Source of the DNA: Arthrobacter sp. TMP15
Lineage (GTDB): Bacteria > Actinomycetota > Actinomycetes > Actinomycetales > Micrococcaceae
NCBI RefSeq assembly: GCF_039529835.1
Contig: NZ_CP154262.1
Location: forward strand, 186,001 to 250,000
Length of the DNA: 64,000 bases
Direction: 5' to 3'
Below, in pieces: positions 1 through 8,583 of this stretch (positions are counted from its first letter, which is position 1; each line of letters begins with the position of its first letter). The notes beneath the pieces were generated by a model. That model ran no database searches and was not told the DNA's origin. It was given only the letters and a program-made list of their open reading frames with translations. A program made the position numbers and the translations under genes.

Positions 1-376
1 ACAAGCCGAATACGTCAACTACCGCAAGCGTGTTGAACGCGACCGAGCAGTGGCAGGACAGATGGCCGTCATTGGCGTACTGAACTCGCTACTGCCCGTG
101 GTGGATGACATTGACGCGGCGCGTGCGCACGGCGACCTCACCGATGGCCCCTTTTCGGCCATCGCGGCAAAGCTGGAAACAGCTTTGGCTACCTACGGTT
201 TGGAAAAGATCAACACAACTGGTGTGGCATTTGATCCGACCATTCACGAGGCACTCATTCAGCAGCCTGGCGCCGATATTGAGGTTGACACTGTTAGTCA
301 GGTGCTACGCAACGGATACAAGTCCGGTGAGCGAATTCTGCGCGCCGCACAGGTCATCGTGGCAGTACCTGAATAG
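1..376 (+). CDS. grpE: GrpE nucleotide exchange factor (5' end outside window)
   Basis: This is the C-terminal part of GrpE, the exchange factor that releases ADP from DnaK in the cytoplasmic Hsp70 cycle. The open frame runs in from the window edge (frame starts at base 2) through a helical stretch reading YVNYRKRVERD, typical of the GrpE long helix, and then the beta-domain with FDPTIHEAL and GYKSGERILRAAQVIVA, which are GrpE family signatures. About 124 residues are visible and the N-terminal part is missing. dnaJ and hspR follow on the same strand, the usual actinobacterial order dnaK-grpE-dnaJ-hspR, so dnaK is expected just outside the window. The GTG at base 50 is an internal valine codon and not the true start. 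Confidence 0.95.
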   Translation, partial: QAEYVNYRKRVERDRAVAGQMAVIGVLNSLLPVVDDIDAARAHGDLTDGPFSAIAAKLETALATYGLEKINTTGVAFDPTIHEALIQQPGADIEVDTVSQVLRNGYKSGERILRAAQVIVAVPE

Positions 377-437
377 TCCCCGGTTCCTCCCCGGTTGAAT
401 CCGCTGGCGCAGATTCGACCGGGGGCCTCGGAACTGT

Positions 438-494
438 GGGCCCACCAGTGCCTCCCGGGACGCGCAAGCTCGTCCCGGGGCCCTCTGGTGGGCC
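438..494 (+). other. Nested inverted repeat between grpE and dnaJ
   Basis: An outer stem (GGGCCCACCAG at 438-448 against CTGGTGGGCC at 485-494) encloses a second perfect 9-bp stem (CCCGGGACG at 454-462 against CGTCCCGGG at 471-479). The two stems stack into a strong GC-rich RNA structure in the 214-base spacer. No U-run follows, so it looks more like a processing, stability or attenuation structure within the operon than a full terminator. The function is inferred. Confidence 0.55.
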
Positions 495-590
495 TAAGCC
501 ACCGGTGGGGTTGATCGAGGCACTTGTGTCCCGGTCAGCCCCGCCCTTGGCGAAGCATTACCCCCAACAAACTTTTAGAAAGGAGGCGTC

Positions 591-1598
591 TTGGCAAGTC
601 AGGATTGGGTCGAGAAAGACTTCTATAAAATCCTCGGAGTGTCCAAAGATGCATCGGACACCGACATCAAGAAGGCCTACCGGAAGTTAGCCCGTAAGTA
701 TCACCCGGACACAAACTCTGGTGATCCTGCGTCGGAAAAAACTTTCAAGGACGTCTCCGAAGCGTATTCAGTACTCTCAAGTAAAGAAGATCGCGAACAA
801 TATGACGCCATCCGTGCCATGGGTGGCGGCGCCCGCTTCAGCGCAGGCGGCACTGGTGGACACGGCGGAGGCGGTGGCTTCGAGGATGTCTTTGGCGACC
901 TCTTTGGTGGCGGCCGCGGAGCGCCCCGGGGGAATCCCGGATTTGGTGGCTCACCTCGTGGGAACCCAGGATACGGCTCAGGCTTACCGCCGGAGTTCGC
1001 GGACCTCTTTGGCGGCGGTGGCGGCGGTTTTGGCGGCTTCCAGTCAACACCTACGAAAGGTGCTGACCGCAGCGCCTCAACAACCATCTCCTTTGGCGGG
1101 TCAATTACCGGAACCAAGATTGGTCTGCGTGAGCCTAACGGCGACGTGATCGATGTACGGATTCCCGCAGGTATCAAGGATGGTCAGAAGGTCAGGGTCA
1201 GAGGCAAGGGCCAGTCAGGTGCTGCCGGCCCGGGTGACCTAATGGTCACTGTTAAGGTCAAGCCGCACGACTTCTTCGTGCGTGATGGCAACAACATTCG
1301 TGTCCATGTCCCCGTGGCATTCCATGAAGCCGCGCTAGGGGCAGACATCAGCGTGCCCACGCTGACGGGAGAAACTGTGCGTGTCCGCGTTCCGGCCGGA
1401 ACCCCTTCCGGACGGACGCTACGCGTCAAGGGGGCAGGCGTTAAAACCAAGAAGGGTGATGGTGACCTTCTCGTCACCATTGACGTGACAGTGCCGCAAA
1501 AGCTGAACAAGGAAGCTGAAGCCGCCGTGCGCGCTTTCGCTTCAGCAACAGCTGACGAGGACGTCCGTGCTGCACTCAAGGACAAAGCAAAGCTGTAG
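591..1598 (+). CDS. dnaJ: DnaJ-type co-chaperone lacking the zinc-finger domain
   Basis: Cytoplasmic Hsp40 co-chaperone that stimulates DnaK ATPase and delivers unfolded substrates. Residues 1-70 are a J domain with the HPD motif inside RKYHPDTNSG. A long Gly/Phe-rich linker (about 78-165) follows, with FGDLFGGG and repeated glycine runs, then the two beta-barrel substrate-binding domains (about 170-315). The protein contains no cysteine, so the CxxCxGxG zinc-binding repeats of type I DnaJ are absent; it is a type II / CbpA-like J protein of 335 residues. The start is a TTG placed seven bases or so after a strong AAAGGAGG ribosome site. It is part of the grpE-dnaJ-hspR operon. A second, zinc-containing DnaJ probably exists elsewhere in such genomes (family knowledge, not seen here). 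Confidence 0.93.
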   Translation: MASQDWVEKDFYKILGVSKDASDTDIKKAYRKLARKYHPDTNSGDPASEKTFKDVSEAYSVLSSKEDREQYDAIRAMGGGARFSAGGTGGHGGGGGFEDVFGDLFGGGRGAPRGNPGFGGSPRGNPGYGSGLPPEFADLFGGGGGGFGGFQSTPTKGADRSASTTISFGGSITGTKIGLREPNGDVIDVRIPAGIKDGQKVRVRGKGQSGAAGPGDLMVTVKVKPHDFFVRDGNNIRVHVPVAFHEAALGADISVPTLTGETVRVRVPAGTPSGRTLRVKGAGVKTKKGDGDLLVTIDVTVPQKLNKEAEAAVRAFASATADEDVRAALKDKAKL

Positions 1599-1660
1599 CT
1601 TGCTACCTGACCACTCTCGCGGACCCATAACGGGGCCCGAGGGACGGCAGGCTCCGTGAG

Positions 1661-1696
1661 CACCAGAGCCGCCAAAGACACCAGAGCCGCCAAAGA
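1661..1696 (+). repeat. 18-bp perfect tandem duplication before hspR
   Basis: Two identical adjacent copies of CACCAGAGCCGCCAAAGA (1661-1678 and 1679-1696) occupy the dnaJ-hspR spacer. The second copy runs directly into the ribosome-binding sequence GAAAGGA of hspR, so the duplication sits in the translation initiation region. Confidence 0.85.
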
Positions 1697-1708
1697 AAGG
1701 ACGTTGCA

Positions 1709-2149
1709 ATGTTTGTTGATCCCCACTCACCCATTTTTGTGATTTCCGTGGCGGCCGAGCTGGCAGAGATGCACCCACAAACGCTGCGCCAATATGACAG
1801 GTTGGGCATCGTCAAGCCCCGCCGTGCCCCGGGCAGGTCGCGCCGCTATTCCCAACACGATGTTGAGATGCTGCGTGAAGTTCAGCGACTGTCGCAAGAA
1901 GGGATCTCCCTTGAGGGGATCCGACGGGTCATGGAGCTGCAAAACGAGGTGGATGTCCTGCGCGCAAAAGTCGTGGAGCTCAGCGATGCACTCGAAGACG
2001 CCGCAGCGCAGATGGCCTCGCGTCCGCCCCGTGCCAACACCCGAGTATTTGCCGGTGGGCTCACCGGCGGGGATATTGTTGCGCTGGCCCGCGGTCAGCG
2101 CCCGCGTCCCCGTAGCCAGGCAGTTGTCATCTGGCGTCCACAGCGCTGA
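1709..2149 (+). CDS. hspR: Heat-shock repressor HspR (MerR family)
   Basis: MerR-family DNA-binding repressor of the DnaK operon and, in many actinobacteria, of clpB; it binds HAIR sites together with DnaK. The 146-residue protein begins with a MerR winged-helix domain: FVISVAAELAEMHPQTLRQY, then YDRLGIVKPRRAPGRSRRYS and a helical segment QEGISLEGIRRVMEL. A coiled-coil dimerisation segment (about 75-100) and an arginine-rich C-terminal tail follow. The ATG is preceded by GAAAGGA. It ends the grpE-dnaJ-hspR operon, and its stop codon lies inside a long perfect hairpin. A HAIR-like site upstream of clpB at 26.5 kb fits this repressor. Confidence 0.95.
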   Translation: MFVDPHSPIFVISVAAELAEMHPQTLRQYDRLGIVKPRRAPGRSRRYSQHDVEMLREVQRLSQEGISLEGIRRVMELQNEVDVLRAKVVELSDALEDAAAQMASRPPRANTRVFAGGLTGGDIVALARGQRPRPRSQAVVIWRPQR

Positions 2150-2215
2150 GGGCGTGCCATGCTGGCGGGGGCGTATGAAAGTTCATACGCCCCCGCCAGC
2201 ATGGCACGCCCTCAG
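2146..2215. terminator. 34-bp perfect-arm hairpin between hspR and the SNF2 gene
   Basis: Perfect inverted repeat with 34-base arms (2146-2179 and 2182-2215) and a 2-base centre. The left arm begins with the hspR stop region and the right arm ends 12 bases from the stop of the convergent SNF2 gene. It fits a bidirectional terminator, although its perfection is far beyond what termination needs and there is no long T-run. Confidence 0.75.
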
Positions 2216-2227
2216 GTGGAAAATTCG

Positions 2228-5200
2228 TTAGTCCCGGAAGAGCCCGGCCAGGTCGGTTGCCGTCAGTGCCCCGCTGGAGAGCGAATCTCCACTCATTACA
2301 TCTGAGAACAGCTGGGATTTCTTCGCCTTCAACGCCATGACCTTTTCTTCGATCGTGTCTTTGGCAACCAATCGGTACACCATGACGTTCTTCTTCTGCC
2401 CGATGCGGTGAGTACGGTCCACCGCCTGCGCCTCCGAGGCGGGGTTCCACCACGGATCAAGAATGAACACGTAGTCCGCCTCCGTCAGGTTCAATCCAAA
2501 ACCACCGGCTTTGAGACTAATCAAGAACAGTGGTGCCGTCCCCGTCTTGAATTCATCAACGACGGCGGCTCTGTTGCGTGTGCCTCCGTCAAGATACGTG
2601 AAGTCAATGCCTTCAGCTATGAGACGCTCACGAACCTTACCCAAGAAACCCGTAAACTGGCTAAATATCAGTGCCCTGTGGCCTTCTCTGACCACGTCTT
2701 CTAGCTGCTCGAACAACACATCCAGCTTCGAGGAGCGTACTCCGGCATGATTTTCATCAACAAGGGACACGTCCAGGCTGAGCTGACGAAGCAATGTCAG
2801 GGACTGGAAAATAGTGAAGCGGTTCTTATTAACATTTTCTAGCAGGCCAAGGATCTTGGCACGTTCCCGCTGCAAATGCGTTTGGTAGATTTTCTGGTGA
2901 CGCGGATTCAACTCCACTTCCAGTATCTGTTCCTGCTTGGCAGGCAGATCAGCAATAACCTGTTCCTTGGTGCGTCGCAGCATGAGTGGCTTGACGCGCG
3001 CACGCAGCTTCGCCAACAGCTCAGAGTCTGCGTTCTTTTCAATGGGACGCTGGTAAAATTCGGCGAATCGCTTTGGGCTGGGGAAAAGTCCAGGAGCCAC
3101 AATGGACAGCAACGCCCACAACTCCATGAGGTTGTTTTCCATGGGTGTTCCTGTGACGGACAGCTTGAAGGGGGACCTCAATTTCCGTGCGCACTGGTAT
3201 GCCTTCGACTGGTGGTTCTTGACGAACTGCGCCTCATCCAAAATCAGTCCGGCAAAATCCTGCATTCCATATTCAGGAAAATCGATGCGGAACAGTGCGT
3301 AGGACGTGATGACAATGTCGGCATCGCCAAAGAATTCTGCCGAGTCCAGCCCGCTCTTGGCAAAGGTTTCAGAGACTGTCACGACCTTGAGCCCAGGCGC
3401 AAACTTAATGCTCTCACTGGCCCAGTTACCCACCACGGAGGTGGGTGCAACTACAAGAAACGGCGGGTTGCTCGAACCGCGTGCATCGTTATCGGCCTTG
3501 ACCTGGCACATCAACGCCAGGGTCTGGACTGTCTTTCCCAAACCCATGTCATCTGCAAGGACGCCGCCCAAACCAAAGCTATACAAAAAGTGCAGCCAGT
3601 TAAAGCCATCCAGCTGGTAGGGGCGCAGGGTTGCATTCAACCCTGGGGGCGCAGGCAGTGCAACGGGGGGTCCGCCGTCGAGCAGGCCAGAGATGGTCTT
3701 GCGCCAAGCCTGTGCCTGCTCGTCAACGATGCCAAGCTGGGCCAGCTCATCCCAAAGCCCGGCCTGGAACCGGCTGATGCGCAGTTCGCCATCTTTGCTG
3801 TCATTGAGACTGCGAGCTTCATCTATCAAGGCACGCAGCTGATGGAGTTCGGGGCGGTCCAAGGAGAAGTAAGCTCCGCTAGGCAGCAGCATGCGTGAAT
3901 TTCCGGCAGCCAAAGCCGAGAAGACGGCGGCAAAGGAGACGTACTGGCCTTCAAGCGTAATGACAATGCCCAGATCAAACCAGTCGCGCTCGTCGGTAGC
4001 CTTGGTTGAAATAGTGACGATGGGTGCTTCGGTAACTTCACGGTAGCTGGCAATGTTGCCGGAAGTTTCAACCTGAACCCCGGGCAGTGCCTCTAGTCTA
4101 GGCAACACAGTCTCGGTAAATGTGAGCGTGTCCAAATCTGTCAAGGAAGCGGAACCTGCAAGTGAAGGCTCCCCCCACGCATGGTTAGCCGCAACGCCCA
4201 TAGCCGTGATGTCCTCCCACGGCTGGCCCACACTCTCGATTAAGCGGGCCTCTGCCCCGGCATCCCGGACAGCGCTCTCCCCGAGCTCAGGCCACAAGGG
4301 CAGGGACGTCACGCGGGAGCCCACAGGGTAATGCCACTCCCAATGCAAACGCACAGTGTGGTCACCGCCATACGCCGCCAGAAGCGACAAGGTAGGTTCC
4401 ACGTATGCGGGCAATTCCACCGAATGATCGGCCGAAACCACTGCGGCAGCCTGCTTGAGTTGCGGATAAATCTGGGTGAGGAACTTATCCCGCGCCTGCG
4501 CAGGGACGTGGACTGTTTCCTTCCGCAGTGCAAAATCGAGCATTTGGGCAGAGACATCTGCGGGCAGAGGTGCCAGCGTGATACTTCCGCGGACGACGGC
4601 GTCGCGGCCTTGGGCAGTGCTCCCTGCGGTGCCGCCGGTCTCGGCTTTGGAGCTGAAAAAGAGTCCACTGACGGGAGACCCAACTCGGCCAAGAACCTCA
4701 GCCTCGATCCGGACACCATCAAGGTCAATCAGCGGACTAACATCCAGTCCCCCTGAGTCCGCCTGGCTAACATCCAACTGCAGTGATGCTTCCTGACTGA
4801 CAACTCTGATGGGGTCCCCGCCGCCTGACTGGATCAGGGCTATGCCGTTCTTGTGGGCACTGGACAGCAGCTGCCACAGGTTACGGCCAGCGAAGTCATT
4901 TATGGATAGCCACGCACCGGCGTTTCCGTGGTTGTACTGGCGCGGGCTGTGTGAGGACAGGAATTCGCTGAGCCATTCCAACTGGGTGCGGTCATGCGCG
5001 CCACCGTAGGCAAGGTAGCCCAGGGTTGCCCAGCTGACTCCTGTCTTGACCCATTTTCCGCGGGTGCCCATGACAACGGGGCGGACGTTCAGAACAGGTT
5101 CGGAGGGCACTGTGTTGCCGCGGCCACGGTAGGAAAAGCGCGGTGGCGGCAGATGAAGTTCAAACTGCAGTCCAAGCGCGGGCGTGTCCTGGCTGGGAGC

Positions 5201-5680
5201 GGCCGCCGCGGGTGGCAGCAGCGCTGACAATGCAGCTTCCCAGGAATCAACGGCCGGTTCGTCTTCGCTGTGAATGGGCGCCGCGGCTGCTGCTGACTTT
5301 CCGTCCTTGGCTTTTGCCAGCAGGGTCTCCAGGAATGTTGGTTCCCGGGGTGCTTCATCGGGAACAAAAAAGTCCGTGAATGCCTGGTCGTGTTCGGCGG
5401 CAGAGATGAGGGCAACAACATGCTTGCAATTTTGGCGTACAGGGCAGTTGCAGATGCCCACTCGGCAGGCAATGACGCCGTCATGCTCACGCACAAGTTT
5501 CGCCGTGCTCCGGTATTCGTGGGTTCCGGTCACCCTGCCCGAAAGCAGTCCGGTGGCAGGTTCCAAAACAATGTCGCTGACCCGGCCCTGATCAGCATAG
5601 ACCCGGCCAGCGGCAATGGAATTCTCGGTGAACTCGGCGATTCGGGTTAGGAGACGAGAATCAGCGGAGGAGTGCGTCAC
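2228..5680 (-). CDS. SNF2-family DEAD/DEAH helicase with SWIM zinc finger
   Basis: Large Swi2/Snf2-type ATP-dependent DNA translocase of about 1150 residues. Near the N-terminus is a SWIM zinc-binding motif, CNCPVRQNCKH (ligands at about residues 77, 79, 85 and 87). A long less conserved region follows, then the two-lobed motor in the last 450 residues: Walker A in DDMGLGKTVQT, DEAQ box in ILDEAQFVKN, SVTGTPMENN (motif III), then FSQFTGF, LKAGGFGLNLTEAD and DRTHRIGQ of the second lobe. A TTG at 5737 would add 19 residues, but the GTG at 5680 has an AGGTGG ribosome site at good distance and is preferred. It appears monocistronic, convergent with hspR. Such bacterial proteins are linked to transcription or DNA-repair remodelling; the substrate here is unknown. 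Confidence 0.9.
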   Translation of the reverse strand: MTHSSADSRLLTRIAEFTENSIAAGRVYADQGRVSDIVLEPATGLLSGRVTGTHEYRSTAKLVREHDGVIACRVGICNCPVRQNCKHVVALISAAEHDQAFTDFFVPDEAPREPTFLETLLAKAKDGKSAAAAAPIHSEDEPAVDSWEAALSALLPPAAAAPSQDTPALGLQFELHLPPPRFSYRGRGNTVPSEPVLNVRPVVMGTRGKWVKTGVSWATLGYLAYGGAHDRTQLEWLSEFLSSHSPRQYNHGNAGAWLSINDFAGRNLWQLLSSAHKNGIALIQSGGGDPIRVVSQEASLQLDVSQADSGGLDVSPLIDLDGVRIEAEVLGRVGSPVSGLFFSSKAETGGTAGSTAQGRDAVVRGSITLAPLPADVSAQMLDFALRKETVHVPAQARDKFLTQIYPQLKQAAAVVSADHSVELPAYVEPTLSLLAAYGGDHTVRLHWEWHYPVGSRVTSLPLWPELGESAVRDAGAEARLIESVGQPWEDITAMGVAANHAWGEPSLAGSASLTDLDTLTFTETVLPRLEALPGVQVETSGNIASYREVTEAPIVTISTKATDERDWFDLGIVITLEGQYVSFAAVFSALAAGNSRMLLPSGAYFSLDRPELHQLRALIDEARSLNDSKDGELRISRFQAGLWDELAQLGIVDEQAQAWRKTISGLLDGGPPVALPAPPGLNATLRPYQLDGFNWLHFLYSFGLGGVLADDMGLGKTVQTLALMCQVKADNDARGSSNPPFLVVAPTSVVGNWASESIKFAPGLKVVTVSETFAKSGLDSAEFFGDADIVITSYALFRIDFPEYGMQDFAGLILDEAQFVKNHQSKAYQCARKLRSPFKLSVTGTPMENNLMELWALLSIVAPGLFPSPKRFAEFYQRPIEKNADSELLAKLRARVKPLMLRRTKEQVIADLPAKQEQILEVELNPRHQKIYQTHLQRERAKILGLLENVNKNRFTIFQSLTLLRQLSLDVSLVDENHAGVRSSKLDVLFEQLEDVVREGHRALIFSQFTGFLGKVRERLIAEGIDFTYLDGGTRNRAAVVDEFKTGTAPLFLISLKAGGFGLNLTEADYVFILDPWWNPASEAQAVDRTHRIGQKKNVMVYRLVAKDTIEEKVMALKAKKSQLFSDVMSGDSLSSGALTATDLAGLFRD

Positions 5681-5794
5681 GGAACTTTTCCACCTGTCGG
5701 TTGAGGGTGGTCCAAGAGCAAGAACCACATCTATCAATCCTACGCAGTATTGAGAGACTCATTTACCCGACAGCGTGACAAGCCCGCCACACGA

Positions 5795-5851
5795 GGTTGA
5801 GGTTGGAGGTAATGACGTCCCGGAGGGACGTCATTACCTCCAACCTCAACC
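5795..5851. terminator. 26-bp perfect-arm hairpin downstream of narK
   Basis: Perfect inverted repeat, arms 5795-5820 and 5826-5851, centre CGGAG. It lies 37 bases beyond the narK stop and about 115 bases upstream of the SNF2 start, both on the minus strand, so it most likely ends the nar operon transcript. Confidence 0.75.
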
Positions 5852-5888
5852 CACGAAGGAGAGGAAGGGGCGCAGCACGGAGAAGGAA

Positions 5889-7130
5889 CTATTTCGTGGC
5901 TGGTACGGGCTCCATTGCGGGCGTCTTCACAAAAATCAATGCAAACAGCAAAGCCACCACGGCCGTGACCACCAGGAGTGAAAGTCCTATGGCGTACTTG
6001 TAACTTTCGGCGTCGGCGTTGTACGTCATACCCATAATCAGTGGTGGGAAGTAACCGCCCAGGCCACCGGCGGCACTGACAATACCGCCCACTGTGCCCA
6101 TTTTTCCTTCAGGGGATAGTTTGCCTACCCAAGCAAACACACCACCGGTACCCAGCCCAAGCGCGGCAGCCAGGCCAATGAAAATGGGGCCGGCCTGCAC
6201 ATCGGCGGCCGGTTCAAGAGCTACTATGAAGCCCAAAATGCCCACGCCCACAAGCGATGCAATCACTACAGGTTTGGAACCAATTTTATCAGCCAGCACG
6301 CCGCCAATGGGGCGGGCCAGCACTGCTGCCAACGCGAACCCGGCTGTTCGGGCACCGGCCGCGCTGGGATCAAATTCGTAGACGTCACGCAGGTATGTGG
6401 GCAGATACGTGGCGAAGGAAACGAACCCGCCAAAGACCACGGCGTACAAGAAGCACAGTTTCCAGGTGACAGCCAGTTTTGAGGCGTCCAAGAGTTTAGG
6501 TAGTACTGGTTCCTTACTGGGCACCCAGTCGGGGGAGTTCTTCATGAAAAACCAGACAAGGCCTGCCATGACAGCCAAGAGAACGGCAATCAATAGGTGG
6601 GTGGGAACGTAGCCTATGGACTTAACAAGGCGCGGGTTCAAGAAGGCGGCAAGGGCCGTGCCGCCCATTCCGGCCCCAAAAACTCCCGTGGCAAATCCGC
6701 GCCTGGCCGGCGGGTACCACGCGCTGACAAAGGGGATGCCGACAGCAAAGACCGTGCCGGCTACGCCCAGCAAAAAACCGGCGGCGAGTACCATCGGGAA
6801 GGAGTTTATTGCCCCGCCCCAAGCTACAAGCAGAACTGTGGGGATGGTGGCCAGCAAAACAAAGGTGAACAGTGCCCGTCCGCCGTACTTGTCAGTCATG
6901 GCGCCCACCACAATGCGACCCAAAGAACCCACAAAGATGGGCATAGCCACCAAAATACCCATGGTCCCGGCAGAGAGTTCCATGTTCTTTGCATAGTGTG
7001 TGCTTAACGTGGCTATGACGTTCCACGCCCAGAAGCCCACCACCGAGGCGGCTGTGGCCAAAATAAGGTTCAGGGCCTGGCCCTTGACTGCTTCAAGCGC
7101 AGGCGCGCTTATTGTGGTTTCTCGTGCCAT
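5889..7130 (-). CDS. narK: NarK-type nitrate/nitrite transporter (MFS)
   Basis: Major facilitator superfamily transporter of 413 residues with about 12 membrane segments, expected to import nitrate and/or export nitrite at the cytoplasmic membrane. Family features include FWAWNVIATLSTHYA in the first segment, GRIVVGAMTDKYGGR (MFS loop 2-3 signature), and the nitrate-porter glycine-rich motifs GVFGAGMGGTALAAF and VGGIVSAAGGLGGYFPP. The ATG at 7130 has an AGGAGAAATC ribosome site; an upstream in-frame extension to 7160 lacks one. It follows narI on the same strand with an 82-base gap, making it the last gene of narGHJI-narK. Substrate direction cannot be decided from sequence. Confidence 0.93.
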   Translation of the reverse strand: MARETTISAPALEAVKGQALNLILATAASVVGFWAWNVIATLSTHYAKNMELSAGTMGILVAMPIFVGSLGRIVVGAMTDKYGGRALFTFVLLATIPTVLLVAWGGAINSFPMVLAAGFLLGVAGTVFAVGIPFVSAWYPPARRGFATGVFGAGMGGTALAAFLNPRLVKSIGYVPTHLLIAVLLAVMAGLVWFFMKNSPDWVPSKEPVLPKLLDASKLAVTWKLCFLYAVVFGGFVSFATYLPTYLRDVYEFDPSAAGARTAGFALAAVLARPIGGVLADKIGSKPVVIASLVGVGILGFIVALEPAADVQAGPIFIGLAAALGLGTGGVFAWVGKLSPEGKMGTVGGIVSAAGGLGGYFPPLIMGMTYNADAESYKYAIGLSLLVVTAVVALLFALIFVKTPAMEPVPATK

Positions 7131-7212
7131 GATTTCTCCTGTAGTGGCTGGTGCAGGCAATGGCTGATGCGACTAGTAGCCGTGCAACTAGTGGCGGTTC
7201 AAAAAGCAGTAA

Positions 7213-7959
7213 TTAACGGTGTTTGGTGTCCCGGTCGTGCGTGCCCACATCTGACCAACCATGCTGGTTGGCTACCGTGGGGCCCTTGTCCCGTGAGCGG
7301 TACACAATGTAGGGCCGGAACAGGTAGTGCAAGGGGGCTGTGAAGGCGTGCACCAAACGGGTGAACGGCCAGATGACAAACAATGCCATTCCTACCAGTG
7401 TGTGAATGTGGAAGGCCGTCGGCGCAGCAGCCATGGCGGCAACGTCGGGGCTGAAGATAAACAGTGAACGGAACCACGGTGACACCGTGTCCCGGTAGGT
7501 CAAGTCGTGATCGGGCCAAAAAACGCTGGCCAACGTTGTCCACAAACCAAACACAATGGCGGCCACCAGCACCACATACATCAACTTGTCATTTTTGGTG
7601 GTTGCCATAAAGACCGGCCCGGTTTTGCGGCGACGGTAGATCAAGAGAATGATCCCGCCCAGCGTGCCAACCCCGGCAACAGTACCCACAAAAAGGGCGT
7701 TGAAATGGTAAATGTTCTCGCTCATGCCCACAGCTTCTGTCCACGATTTGGGGATGACCAGACCAAAGAAGTGCCCGGCAATGACGGCCAGCAAACCAAA
7801 GTGGAAGACCGGTGAGCCAATGCGCAGCAGCCTGGATTCATAAAGTTGGGAGGAACGGGTTGTCCACCCAAACTGGTCATATTTGTACCGCCAGATGGAG
7901 CCGCCCACCAGGATGACCACCATGAGGTACGGCAGCACGCCCCACAAAAATATGTCCAT
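7213..7959 (-). CDS. narI: Respiratory nitrate reductase gamma subunit (cytochrome b)
   Basis: Membrane anchor of the NarGHI complex. It oxidises menaquinol and passes electrons through two b haems to NarH. The 248-residue protein has about five membrane helices. Haem-ligand histidines are expected in HFGLLAVIAGHFFG (residues about 53-66) and in HIHTLVGMALFVIWPFTRLVH (about 184-204), matching the paired His of the family. The start is the ATG three bases after the narJ stop. The C-terminal tail is cytoplasmic and charged. Confidence 0.94.
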   Translation of the reverse strand: MDIFLWGVLPYLMVVILVGGSIWRYKYDQFGWTTRSSQLYESRLLRIGSPVFHFGLLAVIAGHFFGLVIPKSWTEAVGMSENIYHFNALFVGTVAGVGTLGGIILLIYRRRKTGPVFMATTKNDKLMYVVLVAAIVFGLWTTLASVFWPDHDLTYRDTVSPWFRSLFIFSPDVAAMAAAPTAFHIHTLVGMALFVIWPFTRLVHAFTAPLHYLFRPYIVYRSRDKGPTVANQHGWSDVGTHDRDTKHR

Positions 7960-7962
7960 TGC

Positions 7963-8583
7963 TCAAGCACCTTTCATGGGCAGCAGTCGCGGGTCGTAAG
8001 GGTCAAGGCCCACGGATTCAGTGGGCGGTCCGTAGCCTGCCATGCGCATCACGGCTTGTTCGTCCGCCGGAGAAGCTCCCGGAAGCGTGTTGCAAATGGC
8101 CTGCACAATGTGGGTATGCGGCAGATCGTCCCGAAGCAGACCAAATTTAATCAGCTCAAGGCTGGGCCGGTACTGCTGCAGGAGATCCTTGCCCGCGCCC
8201 ATGTCTACGGTGGCCGCATACTCCAGCACCATGGGCAAATAATCGGGAAGTTCGCCTCGGGTATCCACTAAGGTGTCCGATCCGCGATACACCTTCTTAA
8301 ACGCTCCCAGCACCTCGCCGCGGCGACGCGTATCGCCATCGGTCCAGTAGGAGAGGTGCAGCGCATGCCGCTTGCCAAGGTCAAACTCCTTGACATATTG
8401 GGTTTGCGAAGCCATTAAGTCTTTGCTTTCCAAGGTGGAAAGTACGACGTCGAATGGCTTGGTTGCGCCGGGAAACTCACCGAGGGCTGCCCTCATCAGC
8501 GGAATGCGTTCAAGGAGTTGCTCATCCGGGTAGGACAGGCACCAGGCTGCGGCCAGAAATGTTACCTGATCTTTGCGGCTCAT
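7963..8583 (-). CDS. narJ: Nitrate reductase molybdenum cofactor assembly chaperone
   Basis: Dedicated cytoplasmic chaperone (TorD/DmsD-like helical fold) that holds apo-NarGH during molybdenum-cofactor and Fe-S insertion and membrane attachment. The 206-residue protein starts with FLAAAWCLSYPDEQLLERIP and contains LHLSYWTDGDTRRRGEVL and GELPDYLPMVLEYAA, typical NarJ segments. Its ATG overlaps the narH stop as ATGA, indicating translational coupling, and narI follows at once. Confidence 0.93.
   Translation of the reverse strand: MSRKDQVTFLAAAWCLSYPDEQLLERIPLMRAALGEFPGATKPFDVVLSTLESKDLMASQTQYVKEFDLGKRHALHLSYWTDGDTRRRGEVLGAFKKVYRGSDTLVDTRGELPDYLPMVLEYAATVDMGAGKDLLQQYRPSLELIKFGLLRDDLPHTHIVQAICNTLPGASPADEQAVMRMAGYGPPTESVGLDPYDPRLLPMKGA

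Noticed and set aside
2146-2215. Terminal inverted repeat of a mobile element
   Set aside because: No transposase or target duplication is near, and the location between convergent genes fits a terminator.
2876-3898. Plus-strand open frame of 340 codons
   Set aside because: It is antisense to the SNF2 helicase gene, which has clear motor motifs in the other strand.
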